Shown: positions 1 to 9,138, counted from the stretch's first letter. The stretch is 20,472 bases of DNA from Chara braunii (GCA_003427395.1 BFEA01000377.1:376482-396953), one strand, 5' to 3'. Made by a program: numbers and translations. Notes: generated from the sequence alone by a model not told the origin.

Positions 1-1334
1 CTGTGCTGAACACTTGGTGTTGACGACATTCCCATCTTCCCTTCTTCTTCGTCTAACCCCACCTCCTTCGTCTGTGTATGGTTGGGGCTGGCGCAGTCTT
101 CTTGTGTGAAGCGCCAGACCCCTTCGCACCATGATGATGATGATATATGTTAGGGGCTGCATTACAATATTGATTGTTCGGATCATTGGTATCTAAGTCT
201 TCCGCTGTGCTATCTTATACCTTGTATTGAAAGGTCGGTTCTTGTTCTGGTCTGCACCTATACGGTATGCAACACTGCGTCTCTTGGCCCTGATTGGATC
301 TGGCATGATGCTGTGCACTTATCTGACCATCTGTGTCTGTCTCTCTTTTCTCTGCTGTGTCATCCTGATCAGTCCTCACCTGGCTCAACAGATGCTGACG
401 GAAACGGGCCTTGTGGCCTCCTTGCCTCTCTCCACTGTTTCTCCTCCCTTCACCATTTTGTTTGAATCTGGGGCAGCACTCGCCTACACCAGTCTGAGTA
501 TGGAGATACAATCTCCACCTTCCATCTTGCCCCTTTAGGGGATTGAATAACCAGTTCGTCCTCGATTCTACTCTGCGCTTCAGGTGGCATATCAAACTTA
601 ACGTTCATCAGTCTTGGCCGATCACTGTCATATTCCGGCGAGTGAACCGAGATCACTTCACCAAACATACCCTTTACCGCGCTGAGTAGGAAGTAGCAGG
701 CTTCCAGTGGCACCCTTAGGGCCATTATCCAGAACTTCTTCTCAACTTCCTGGATCCTTGCCTCCTGTAGCTCCTGCCTGGATAGCCTGAGTCTAAATTG
801 GACGAGATATTCATCTTTTCCCAAAGTTATCTTCATTTCTTTCTGACTCACCAGCCATTCGGCTATCTCTTTCGCCTTTGCTACCTAGGAGGCCACATTC
901 GGGCCCTCGAACTTCACTCTGCCTCTCCTGACTTCTGGTTGAAACAACCTCTTCGCCGTCCAGCCATCCTCATAGGCTCTGATCAAGTCCTCTTTAACTG
1001 ACCCGGCCAGTTTCCTAGCTTCTCCCTGAAAGATTACTACAACTGACCTTTCTTTTAACCATTGTTCTTTCACTTCGTCCACTGCTTCATCTACCACAAA
1101 TCTTCTTCCTTCCTCATCTTCCACTACCCTGCCCAGATTTATGTCGTCTGGGCAGACTCCTTCATCATAACAACGGCCAACTGAGTCTCTCACTCTTGAG
1201 AGGTCGCTTTCCATCGACCCGGTTTTACACTCTACGAGGCTAGGTACGGGGTGGTATGGTTTGCAGCACCGTTGGACCGCCTGTAGACGGAGCTCCGATT
1301 TCAGACAGCAGTCCCTCCCAGTGAGCAGCTGCAC
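1..1334 (-). pseudogene. Decayed LINE/gag-type ORF1 with DUF4283-like domain (partial)
   Basis: This reads on the minus strand from about 1334 to the left edge. The frame 1334 to 450 is continuous except for one in-frame TAG at 885-887. Its product has an N-terminal acidic part (ending near FEGPNVAS), then a region with the pattern KKFWIMALRVPLE, MFGEVISV, NVKFDMPPE and finally PYSDWC (about 486-503). This order (a W..L.VP core, a G.v..v strand, then YSDWC leading to a Cys knuckle) is what DUF4283/zinc-knuckle ORF1 proteins of plant-type LINEs look like; they bind element RNA. Just after PYSDWC the frame shifts near 480-490 and continues in another frame as a Gln/Arg/Glu-rich linker down to position 1, interrupted by TAA at 215-217. 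Upstream, 1340-1600 may hold the N-terminal linker in mixed frames. No reverse transcriptase adjoins it. The family call is by pattern only; the pseudogene call is secure. Confidence 0.55.
82..122. other. Hairpin, 11-bp stem with one bulge
   Basis: GGGGCTGGCGC (84-94) pairs with GCGCCAGACCCC (111-122) with a single bulged A and a 16-base loop. It lies in the C-terminal end of the decayed ORF1 region. Function unknown; it may be chance in a low-complexity reading frame. Confidence 0.4.
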
Positions 1335-1599
1335 TCCCGATAGGACAGTGTCACATCTTAGATCGAGACACTGCCCTCCGCATCACGGCTGTATCTGTTA
1401 CTTGCTTTTAGCTCTTGCTGCCTTGAATGGACCCTGGCCACGCCGGAGCCTGAAAGCGAGGGGCAGAACTCCCCCCGTTCCCTGCCCGGTAAAGGTACTG
1501 GTTTTGCTGTTACTTGAGCCTTCTTGTGCCTCTGTCCGTGTCTTGTCCTACTTGGTAATTTCAGCATGATCCGACCCCTTGCTATGCATTCCATTAGTC

Positions 1600-1895
1600 C
1601 CTCCTATCAAAATTATCCGAACAAGTTAAGCCTAGTTCTCTCCTTTGCTTACACCTTCCACCTGCACAGCTCGCTCTCCTGTTGTATGAGGAGCTGTCTG
1701 AAACCGGTTCCTGGGCGTCCTAAAACTCTCCAGCTTAAGACTTTTCCCTTACTGCTGTCTTGCGTCGCCCCGCCCGTCTGAACTTAGCCAACACCTGTTC
1801 CGCCAGACAGTGCCTTACCCGTACTGCCGTATCCGTGAGCTCCTATGTCATCTTAGATGTCCGGGACCACGATGCGAAGCCTTGAACATGAACAA
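1600..1895. other. No gene recognised
   Basis: This stretch upstream of the ORF1 remnant contains short frames only and no repeat within the window that I could match. It could be 5' sequence of the same decayed element. Confidence 0.4.
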
Positions 1896-1954
1896 ATGTG
1901 AACACTTCGAGAATACTATCTCCACCTCTAGAATTCTCGTTAATGCCGAGTGAC

Positions 1955-2215
1955 GCACAGATTGCTTCTACCTCGGTTTCAGAGTCACTCCAAGAATATT
2001 TCATGTCGAGTCTGTGTATTCCACTTCTCCCCCTTCACTCCCATCCTCGAGGGTCACTGCTCCAATGTCCCACCTTCCGATGCTGTTTCACAGTAGGCTT
2101 TGTTGTAAGCTCTACCTCAGTAATTGTTTCAGAGACACTCCGAGAAGACTTCCTGTCGAGTCTGAGTTTTCCACTCCTCCCTCTTCAATCCCATCCTCGA
2201 GAGTCACTGTTCTAG
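1955..2215. repeat. Two-unit diverged tandem repeat, about 145-bp period
   Basis: The blocks around 1961-2063 and 2104-2213 share, in order, a TCAGAGNCACTCC segment, TGTCGAGTCTG, a pyrimidine-rich CCACTYCTCCC segment and CCATCCTCGAG followed by GTCACTG. Identity is high in these patches with small indels between them. No coding signal is convincing. Confidence 0.6.
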
Positions 2216-2223
2216 TGATATGA

Positions 2224-2640
2224 GTACTAACCGACTAATTACTGTAGTGCCCTGTGTGTGTGCTTACTTACCCTGCCAGGTTTGAAATTCCCACGACTTC
2301 GCACCCCGCTCAGGATTTGCGTCGATTCCGAACAACTAATTTTCTCCCTTCTCGGCTGTGTATGGCTTCATCCAGTTTAATCCCTACCTTCGGGGACCAA
2401 GGCGGTACAGTTCCAACTGCTCAAGTAATGAGTTACCACCAATCCCTCCACCTTGGTCATGCGAATCACCTCCGCGTTTTACCCTTCACACTGCTGAGAT
2501 TTCTCTCTCCCTAATTGAGTTTCTTCGAAGAAGTTACTTCTTTGGGCGGGACCCTGCTCTCGTCATCCAAGCGGACAGGGACCCCTAGTAACCCGATGCA
2601 GCGACGAGCGGGCGACCTAGCCTCCCACTAGGATCCAGCC
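2224..2640. other. No gene recognised
   Basis: Short overlapping frames only, without recognisable motifs or internal repeats. It lies between the 145-bp repeat and the GC-rich array. Confidence 0.4.
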
Positions 2641-3780
2641 CTTTTGTTTCACTGATTTCAGTTCCGGGTTCCTCCGGATATGGCGGTGCCGCAGAGGGAG
2701 AGTTACTCCGCGTGGGGAAATTCCCCGGCTACTCCCACCCCAGCCTTCGTAGTACGCTTGCCTGGGCGAAAGTACAGCATGTTGGATTCACCAACTCCCC
2801 TGGACGGGGCTACCACCTCGATACGCGAAATTCCAGGATGTCTGGACGAAAATGCAGTACGTTGGGATTATCCACTATGCTTGCATTGCCTCTTTCGCGT
2901 TGTGGCGGGGAGGGAGACCTCCCTATCACCCCTCATCGGCGTTAATACTGGAGCGCGCCTACCTCTTACTCCAACCTTATCCTTGTTTTAAAGCCAGTGG
3001 TCTAGGGCCTCCAAATATGGTGGCGGGACCGGCGCTGAGACCTCGCGGGGGCTTCGAAAATGGGCCGACCTGGCTGCCTTGATGAACCCACCTGGCGGCT
3101 CTTTTTACCTCAGAAGGAGCAGCCATGAAGCGAGAGTTACCATTCACCATAGCCTAGCCAACCCTGCCCTAAACGGATTACCAACCCCAGCCTTCGTAGT
3201 ACTCCCTCCTGGCCTACCTTCTTCCCTTCTCTGGCCAGGGCTACTTCCTCGAAACGCGAATGTCCAGGATGCCCGGGTGAAAGTTTCCTCTATGCTTGCA
3301 TTGCTTCTTACGCAATGTGGAAGGGGGGGGAGACCTCCCTGCCTTCCCTCGTTGGCGTTAATGCCTGACCTCATATTCCAACATTACCCAATCCTTTAGA
3401 ATCTGGGTCCGGAACATCCGGACATGGCGGCGGAGACGACGCTGCCACCCCGCGGGGCTGACCCTGGCCGCCTTCGTGACCCGACCTGGAGACTCTTGAT
3501 TCCTCAGTAAGAACATTCCGTGAGACGCGAATTACCATTCACCATAGCCTAGCCTACTCTAACCCTAAACTGGACTACCAGGATGAGAACTCCTGCATTG
3601 CGGGTGATGCCCCACTCTCGATGAGAGAGAGAAAAGGGTCTCCTCCGTGCCTCGTCGCAAGGGCGAGGTGAACGGCCCGGTAGCACCTTGCACGCTAACC
3701 GCGCTCGGTGACAGCGTTAACGGAGCGCTACGCTAGTCGCCCGGTAATGCCGCTCGCCCCCAAGAGGAGCCATATCCCCA
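2640..3780. repeat. GC-rich tandem array, three diverged units of about 340-410 bp
   Basis: Unit starts are marked by similar blocks at about 2670 (CCGGATATGGCGGTG), 3010 (AATATGGTGGCGGGA) and 3418 (CCGGACATGGCGGCGG). Further shared blocks are CCAGCCTTCGTAGTAC (about 2740 and 3188), the run ending GGGAGACCTCCCT followed by GGCGTTAAT (about 2911 and 3330), CTATGCTTGCATTGC (2875 and 3291), and TTACCATTCACCATAGCCTA (about 3137 and 3532). Inside the first unit a 30-base block with CGAAARTRCAG is itself duplicated. No frame is conserved between units, so it looks non-coding: a satellite or an rDNA-spacer-like array. I found no rRNA match. Confidence 0.65.
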
Positions 3781-4270
3781 AACAATTTTTAGCTGAGGGT
3801 CACTTCCAAAGTCTTCACAGAATTTGAAATAAAAATAAAATAATGTAAGGAAAATCATCTCATAAAGAACAGACTATTTGTGAAAATTGGACAAAAAAAA
3901 AGTCTGGTTTGCAAAAGTCCATAGTGTTTTTAACTTTTTAGTGAAAAACTATTTATGCGCAAACGCAATGCAACTCGAACCTCACATGTCACCACAAGTT
4001 TAAGAAAAACCTATTTTTAGCGAAAAGAAAAAGCTATATTTCTTTTTACACCACCATCATGGTTCTAAGAAATTTGTAGGGCATTGGTTTATGATTGGTA
4101 TGCAGAAAGCGGAGTCCCAAAAAAATAATAACGCCCAGGGGGGTCATTTTACTGGGTTTTGGAGGGGTCTAGAAAGAATCCCACCGCCTTGATTTCCCAT
4201 ATTTGATGGTGTGAGGAGGTGATGCGGGTTGTGCACAATTTCGTGGTGAGTGTGGATCAGGGGGGTGACC
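3781..4270. other. AT-rich stretch without recognised gene
   Basis: Base composition changes sharply from the GC-rich array to A-rich sequence with short A runs (for example 3892-3901). No long frame, tRNA-like fold or repeat partner was seen here. Confidence 0.45.
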
Positions 4271-4319
4271 GTGGTCTTTGAGGCTCGGTCCTACAAGGTG
4301 CAGAGTTCCTGCATGGGCT

Positions 4320-4550
4320 GAGGTAGCTGCTGCACTTGTTGCAGCACATGCAGCAGCTGCAAGTGCTGCAGTTGCGGCAACTGCTTATGCTGCAGACGTT
4401 GCTGCAGGTAGTGCACAAGTTGTTGTAATTGCTGTAGGAGATGTGACACCCACTACAGGACTTGCACTAGCACTTTCAACTGCAGCTGCACTAATTGCAC
4501 GTGCTCTGCTTGCCGTTGCAGCAGGTGCAGCACTATGTATAGCAGACGTT
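4320..4550 (+). repeat. TGCA-rich imperfect trinucleotide tract, alanine-coding
   Basis: Dense TGCA tetramers (GCTGCA, GTTGCAG, CATGCAG and the like) recur with a three-base rhythm. Read on the plus strand (the open frame spans 4278-4619) it gives an alanine/valine-rich product. The codons vary at the third position (GCA, GCT, GCC, GCG) and the tract ends in a short (CA)n at about 4567-4580. It could be an old (GCA)n microsatellite or a hydrophobic low-complexity peptide; there is no supporting gene structure. Confidence 0.5.
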
Positions 4551-4599
4551 CATGCATGCATGCACTCACACACACACACAATTTCTCTCTCTTACCAAA

Positions 4600-4923
4600 C
4601 ATACAATATAAACATGTGAAAGAGACTACAAGAATATCAACAAATGCAGACAGGCAAGTGGATATACACAAACAAGAAGTGACAAAAAAATCATAAAAGA
4701 TAATTAGGAAATGCATCTGAAGTCTCTCGTGAATACAAAAGTCACAACAAGTTTGTATTCAAATTGAAAGTTGAAAACGAAGCTCTTTAGAACCAGACCC
4801 CCATATGTCTGAAAGCATATCACTATGCAATGGAACATGTCAACACGAGTATGGAAATATCAACACCAGAATGCACACACTGAAACGAACTAAGTGCTCT
4901 TTCTCTATCGGTTGATCCAACAA
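4600..4923. other. AT-rich 3' flank of the methyltransferase gene
   Basis: On the minus strand this T-rich sequence follows the methyltransferase stop codon (TAG at 4924-4926) and resembles a 3' untranslated region. No clear poly(A) signal was pinned down. Confidence 0.3.
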
Positions 4924-5740
4924 CTAAGCATGTCTCCACCCTCCTGCGACAGTTCGACCGGTGCTCTCTTTTTCCTTCTTTGCACTCTCATGGAAGTTCC
5001 TCGCTACTAGCCTGGCCTTGACTCCTCTCAGACAACGCAAATCGATCTCCACAACCAATACATTCCTCTTGAAGAGAAGCCCTGCAACATCCCCAGTCCC
5101 TGACCCAGAGAAGGCATCCACAATGTACGAGTCATTAGGGTAAGAGAACTTGATAATGAGCCACTCATATAACGAGACAGGTTTTTGGTACGGACATAGG
5201 ATCTCGTTGTCTACAACAAAGATATATTTCTTCGTCACCGCATTGTGACTCCAGCAATCCAACCTTGAGTCGAAATCATTGAGCTGGAACTGCAAGGGTT
5301 CCTTAGTTTCAATCTCACTGTGGAATCAAAGAACACAGTGTTGCCAGCAGTTGATCAACTTGAGCCCACTAGGAGAAGCGACATTGGGAGCGACCCAAAT
5401 ACCCACCTCCACTCCAGAATTGCATGCAACAAAAAACACAGATTTGACATCACCAAACATGTCAGTATAGCAGAAGCCCACAAGAACCCACAAAGGAGAG
5501 CAAACGATCTTCTTGAAGTTCTCCACAGAAGCCTCCATCTGAGGCTTTGTGAAGCTCTCCGCATCGGGAACATAGCCACCTGCATCATATCCACAAGGGA
5601 AGTCGAAGATGCAGAGAGTGAAGGGCAACCTATCCTCTAGTTTCTCACTCAACTGGAGTATGTCACATTGCACCACCTTGACACTTCCCTTGTAGCCCTC
5701 CCCCTCAGCAAGCAGCCCCTCAGGATCTTGTTTTGCAATT
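4924..5740 (-). pseudogene. Methyltransferase domain of the fusion, one in-frame stop
   Basis: From about 5740 to the terminal TAG (4924-4926) the catalytic domain stays in one frame, with a single TGA at 5326-5328. The stop separates the motif IV half from the half with motifs X, I and II. The fourth residue of the DPPY-type motif is Cys (DFPC) instead of an aromatic residue. Either the family uses a variant (DFPxGYD), or the copy is mutated. A frameshift just upstream (5728-5740) separates NKQLQ from the DPEGLLAEGEG segment that begins the domain. The assignment to the N6_N4_Mtase family rests on the agreement of motifs IV, X, I and II; target base cannot be told from sequence. Confidence 0.8.
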
Positions 5741-6439
5741 GCTTGTTTGCCTGCTGAGAAATATTTTCTCTGTAGCTAAGGGCCTTGGCCGCATACAGCT
5801 GGATAGCAAGCGGGGTCCCTTTGACATTCTTCTCAAACAGGTTGTCGTACCGAGACAACATCGCCTCCTGTGAATGGACAGGGAACTTCTCTTTGGCTTC
5901 CTCCCAGGTCTCTACCACTACCTCCTTCATAAAAGTAGTTCTTGTCCTTTGACGAGTTCTTAGGACCTTGAACTTGTCCTCCATCTCATCAAGGGATAGA
6001 AGTCCACGCTTAACCTTAGTGAGGACAGCGATAACGACGACATCATCAAGTGAAGCCATCATAAGCCATGGCTTATATGACATATCTGCTGACAACCTTA
6101 TTATTCTCAATCACGTACATCCCTGGATTGAGGGCCATTAATTTAAACCTTTCCTCACACATATCAACCTTTCTTTTCCTCTTCGGCCTTCCGTCTTTTG
6201 TTCGTGGACTATAGATGAGTCTGCTGCCTGAATGGACTTCACCTTTTTCCCTCCCACTCCTTTCTTCATCTTCACATCCTTTAGCTTGGCCTCCTACCAA
6301 AGACAAAAAATGTCAGACATCGAAGCCCAAACTTCAGCGCCCAGCATGCAGACTTGAAGTTGAGGGTCCCAGTTTGAAGCGTGGTCCCAACAGGTAGCTT
6401 TTAGACCAAAAGACTCTAAGCAAGCCTTCTTGACCTTGA

Positions 6440-6810
6440 GAGTCTTCTAACAACCCACCTTCTCAAAAGTCTGTCCCCAATAGCGCTTTCTCTAAATAAA
6501 CGTGAGCTGCTTGTGAACCCATGCAACATGGTTGTGCTCATGCCCCACAAGAAGCGCCTCTTCCACAGTGAGCCCAACATACATGTAGCATGTGTATCTG
6601 TTGTGGAATTCCACTTGCGGGCACTTGACCATCAGTCTGGTGCGGGACCCATGAGCATGACCACCACCAAGTATCCATAACGTGATATTTTGTGAGCTCC
6701 TTTATTTCCCTGGAGCGTTTGCCATCAGGAGTGTCAATCGGTGGCCTCATCATACAAGACATGGGAAGGCTGATGCACTCGTCGCTCAACTTCTTAGGAT
6801 GTAGATGTAC
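6440..6810 (-). pseudogene. ParB-like N-terminal domain of the fusion
   Basis: The frame carrying RPPIDTPDGKRSREI runs to a Trp-rich point (about 6670), where the reading frame must change to reach GGGHAHGSRTRLMV and the helix GLTVEEALLVGHEHN. ParB/Srx-fold proteins have a strand, a G.H or GERR loop that binds nucleotide, then a helix of the form L..eEa....N; the match is in layout rather than exact residues. Two TAG codons (6492-6494 and 6447-6449) interrupt the helical part that follows (RKRYWGQTFEKV). In both cases a GAG to TAG change would explain the stop. In bacteria and phages ParB-like domains occur fused to DNA methyltransferases, which supports the pairing. Confidence 0.5.
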
Positions 6811-7375
6811 CAGAGAACTTTCCACTTTTTGCAGTTGGGTCTGAGTAGATGCAGGAGGCTCTAGATCAAGAGTGGCAGTGAAAGGGGCGGCAGCTGACTT
6901 CCCTTCATCCCCAACACCCCCTTTCCCTCCCCTAGCTCTCTTGCTCGGGGGCTCCAGGGACTGTCGGTCTGATCCAGGGCTTGCCATGGTAGGCCTGGCA
7001 GGCCGTGTCTTGCCGCTTCCTTTTTCCCTTCGCTGTGAAGAACGCTGCTGCAACTTCCCTGAGGACGGTGCGGGGGTTCGTCTAGGTGCAACCATATTGG
7101 TATTGAGAAGGAGAGAGGGCTGCCGACCAGAGGGGCCCTGCGACTGTTGTCTGGCGCCAGTGGACCAGGAGGACTGACTGGCGACCGGAAGTTGCCGGCT
7201 CATAGCAGGCCCACCAAGAGGGAGCTGCGAAGAAGGTGGAGGCCCACGCCAGGCGTGATTCATGAAAGCTGCCCAGTAATAGCAAACATACAAGCATAGT
7301 GTCGCAAAATATACGTGGACAAGAAAGAAAGACAATAGTCAAACGAACAGAACTGTTGAGGCATCTTTTACTGCT

Positions 7376-7510
7376 TTGCCGAAAATCAGAAATGCAAAAA
7401 AAAAAAAGACAAAAAACAGACAGCAGCAGCAGCATCGACACGACCAGCAAAAGCATTCGCAACAGAAACACAAAACAGGAGTACTACACAACAGCAGAAG
7501 CAACAATGTC
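7376..7510. repeat. A-rich and CAG/CAA low-complexity tract
   Basis: A run of A (7397-7408) is followed by several CAG triplets (about 7422-7435) and further CAG/CAA/ACA words. It lies just upstream of the start of the ParB-methyltransferase gene, in its possible promoter/5' leader. No TATA box was identified. Confidence 0.4.
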
Positions 7511-7531
7511 CATGGCATGAGCATCATCAAC

Positions 7532-7660
7532 GCCATCAGATTAATCGGTCGTGACCGATCATGTCATCAGTTGATCTAGCCCGATGAATCATTCGATTCC
7601 TTGAGCGAGCGATTACGTAATATAGGTCCATCAAAAAATCGACCAGTTACGGGCATTGGA
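7532..7660. mobile_element. Palindromic MITE-like element, diverged copy
   Basis: Its right end GGTCCATCAAAAAATCGACC...TTACGGGCATTGG matches the arm of the element at 8923-9063. When reversed, almost the whole 129-bp block aligns with that element, including the TAACTGGTCGATTTTTTGAT and GATCAACTGATGACAT segments. Its second terminus is degraded. There is no coding capacity, as expected for a MITE. Confidence 0.6.
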
Positions 7661-7702
7661 GGGAAATGCTGGCCGGAAAGGACGAGCGGATGGGCAAAGG
7701 GC

Positions 7703-7766
7703 GGGCAAGGGGGGGAAGCGCTGGCCGCCTATCCCCCCTTGGTCAGCGCCTTGCCCCCTTACGCCG
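7703..7766. repeat. GC-rich imperfect inverted repeat
   Basis: GCAAGGGGGGGAAGCGCTGGCC (about 7705-7726) pairs with GGTCAGCGCCTTGCCCCCTT (7741-7760) with a few mismatches and a short loop. It adjoins the MITE-like copy and may be part of a nested or composite element. Confidence 0.5.
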
Positions 7767-7797
7767 CCCTTGAGGGTACTCGACGAGATTTACGTTG

Positions 7798-7814
7798 TTT
7801 TTTTTTTTTTTTTG
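7798..7814. repeat. Poly(T) tract between short direct repeats
   Basis: A T-run is flanked by near-identical ACTCGACGAGA (about 7778) and ATTCGACGAGA (about 7834). The arrangement resembles a small retroposed tail with target-site duplication, but no body is recognisable. Confidence 0.3.
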
Positions 7815-8226
7815 TCTTTTCATTTTCTTTGGTATTCGACGAGAAATTAACATGCTAATCATCACGTTTACATTTGCACCACCGGAATTTAGGACCTACT
7901 CACCTTAGCTCTATCTGAAATATGCCTGACCACATGGACATATCTGAACGCAATTACGTCGGACTCCATGCATGAGTAAAAAACTCCCAGTGTAAGCAAG
8001 CCCCCAATTCGCTGCGGGCGTGAGAAAGAAAGGGGGGTTGAAGAAGAGTTGAATGCACATCCAGGCTGTTCCAATCACGTACAAAATAATTCAAAATAGA
8101 ACACAACTTGAAAGTCGAAACCCATTTTCATTTTTGTTCTCCATGATCGTCTATGTATCCGATATCCACATCGATGGATCTTCTTTGGGACAGCAGGAAA
8201 AGGAAATAATTCCCCAAAACAAAAGA

Positions 8227-8290
8227 ATTCAGAAAAGGGAAAAATTCCAGAAAAGGAAAAATTCCAGAAAAGGAAAATTCCAGAAACAGA
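8227..8290. repeat. 17-bp A-rich tandem repeat, about 3.5 units
   Basis: Units starting at 8227, 8244, 8261 and 8277 follow the pattern ATTCCAGAAAAGGAAAA; the third is one base short. It gives a repetitive Phe/Ser/Gly reading on the minus strand that is not a real gene. Confidence 0.8.
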
Positions 8291-8829
8291 GGTCGCCACT
8301 TACTACCAGTAGTAGTGAGCCCGCACAACTCTAATTAGGAAAGCTCTGCATTATGCTAAGGGGAAATCTGTACGCCTTTCTGCTACGGATCACTGAAAAA
8401 AAACGAAAAAAAAAAAAAAAGATTACATGCCGATCCACAGACTGAAAAACGAAGAACGCTATGAAATTGCGAAAGCCAAACAATCACCTCTCCTGTGTTG
8501 TGTCCAATTCCATCATTCTCCGCCTCTCTCCCCCTCCACGTACCTCCCCTCCACCTTTTGACAAGCCTCCTCTTTGTTTGACTCACGTTGCTTTCTTAAA
8601 TCTTCTTGAAAAACTCCCATCCGTTTCAAATAATTTGAAGTAGATTTTTTTTTTCGTTTCTCAAGAATCAACCCTTTCTATAAACATTTTGTAATCTCTA
8701 TCCTCTTCCTTAGCCTTCGTTCACTCCTCTCCTACACACTCTCCCCCTTCCCCCCCGCCTCGTTCGTAACTATTGTCCTCGCCCCAAGAAATCCAAGTGC
8801 CTTTCTCACATTACACATTTCCTTTCCCC

Positions 8830-8832
<3 letters not shown>

Positions 8833-8913
<81 letters not shown>
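8833..8913. repeat. (CT)n microsatellite
   Basis: About 40 uninterrupted CT units. It directly precedes the left arm of the palindromic element at 8914-9073. Confidence 0.95.
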
Positions 8914-8916
<3 letters not shown>

Positions 8917-9071
8917 CGCCTTTCACTCCAATGCCCCTAAGCGGTCGATTTCTTGATCGACCAATTACATACTCGGTTGATCGAGGAATTGACTGTTATT
9001 CCTTAATCAACTGATTACGTAATCGGTCGATTAAGAAGTCAACCGCTTACGGGCATTGGGTGTGAAGGGCG

Positions 9072-9073
<2 letters not shown>
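8914..9073. mobile_element. Palindromic MITE-like element with about 80-bp arms
   Basis: The left arm runs from CGCCTTTCAC (about 8918) through CCAATGCCCCTAAGCGGTCG to GGAAT at 8989. The right arm is its complement from ATTCC at 8998 to CGGGCATTGGG (9050-9060) and GTGAAGGGCGGCG (to 9074). The arms agree at most positions with an 8-base loop at 8990-8997. Arms contain internal CGGTCGA/TCGACC subrepeats. No reading frame. A diverged second copy lies at 7532-7660. MITE-like is an inference from size, hairpin form and copy number; no target-site duplication could be assigned because microsatellites flank both ends. Confidence 0.7.

Positions 9074-9138
<65 letters not shown>
9074..9138. repeat. 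(GA)n microsatellite
   Basis: About 28 GA units and a short interrupted extension. It is the complement of the (CT)n block on the other side of the palindrome. Confidence 0.95.

Larger units (their letters stand above)
4924..7335 (-). pseudogene. Broken ParB-like / beta-class DNA N6/N4 methyltransferase fusion gene
   Basis: This is a minus-strand gene read through several breaks. The N-terminus (about 7260-6860) is Ser/Pro/Gln/Arg-rich, likely disordered, with a basic NLS-like patch SKRARGGKGG. A ParB-like domain follows (about 6800-6500): RPPIDTPDGKRSREIKELTKYHV, then GGGHAHGSR (6668-6642), then GLTVEEALLVGHEHN (about 6574-6530). A helical linker leads to the methyltransferase (about 5740-4924). 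This has a motif IV-like DFPCGY (5604-5587), motif X CPYQKPVSLYEW (about 5196-5161), motif I DAFSGSGTG (about 5118-5092) and a motif II acidic residue in VVEID (E at 5049-5047). The order IV, X, I is the circular permutation of the beta class. Such enzymes methylate adenine N6 or cytosine N4 using S-adenosylmethionine. Disruptions: frameshift near 6661-6690, TAG at 6492-6494, 6447-6449 and 6294-6296, a frame change between 6290 and 6180, TAA/frameshift near 6073-6090, frameshift near 5728-5740, TGA at 5326-5328. Some could be missed introns, but the stops inside conserved domains argue for decay. Confidence 0.75.

Noticed and set aside
2640-3780. 5S rRNA-like array
   Set aside because: Words such as CGTAGTAC and GGGCGAAAGT hinted at 5S, but the box A/C order and the rest of the 5S sequence are absent.
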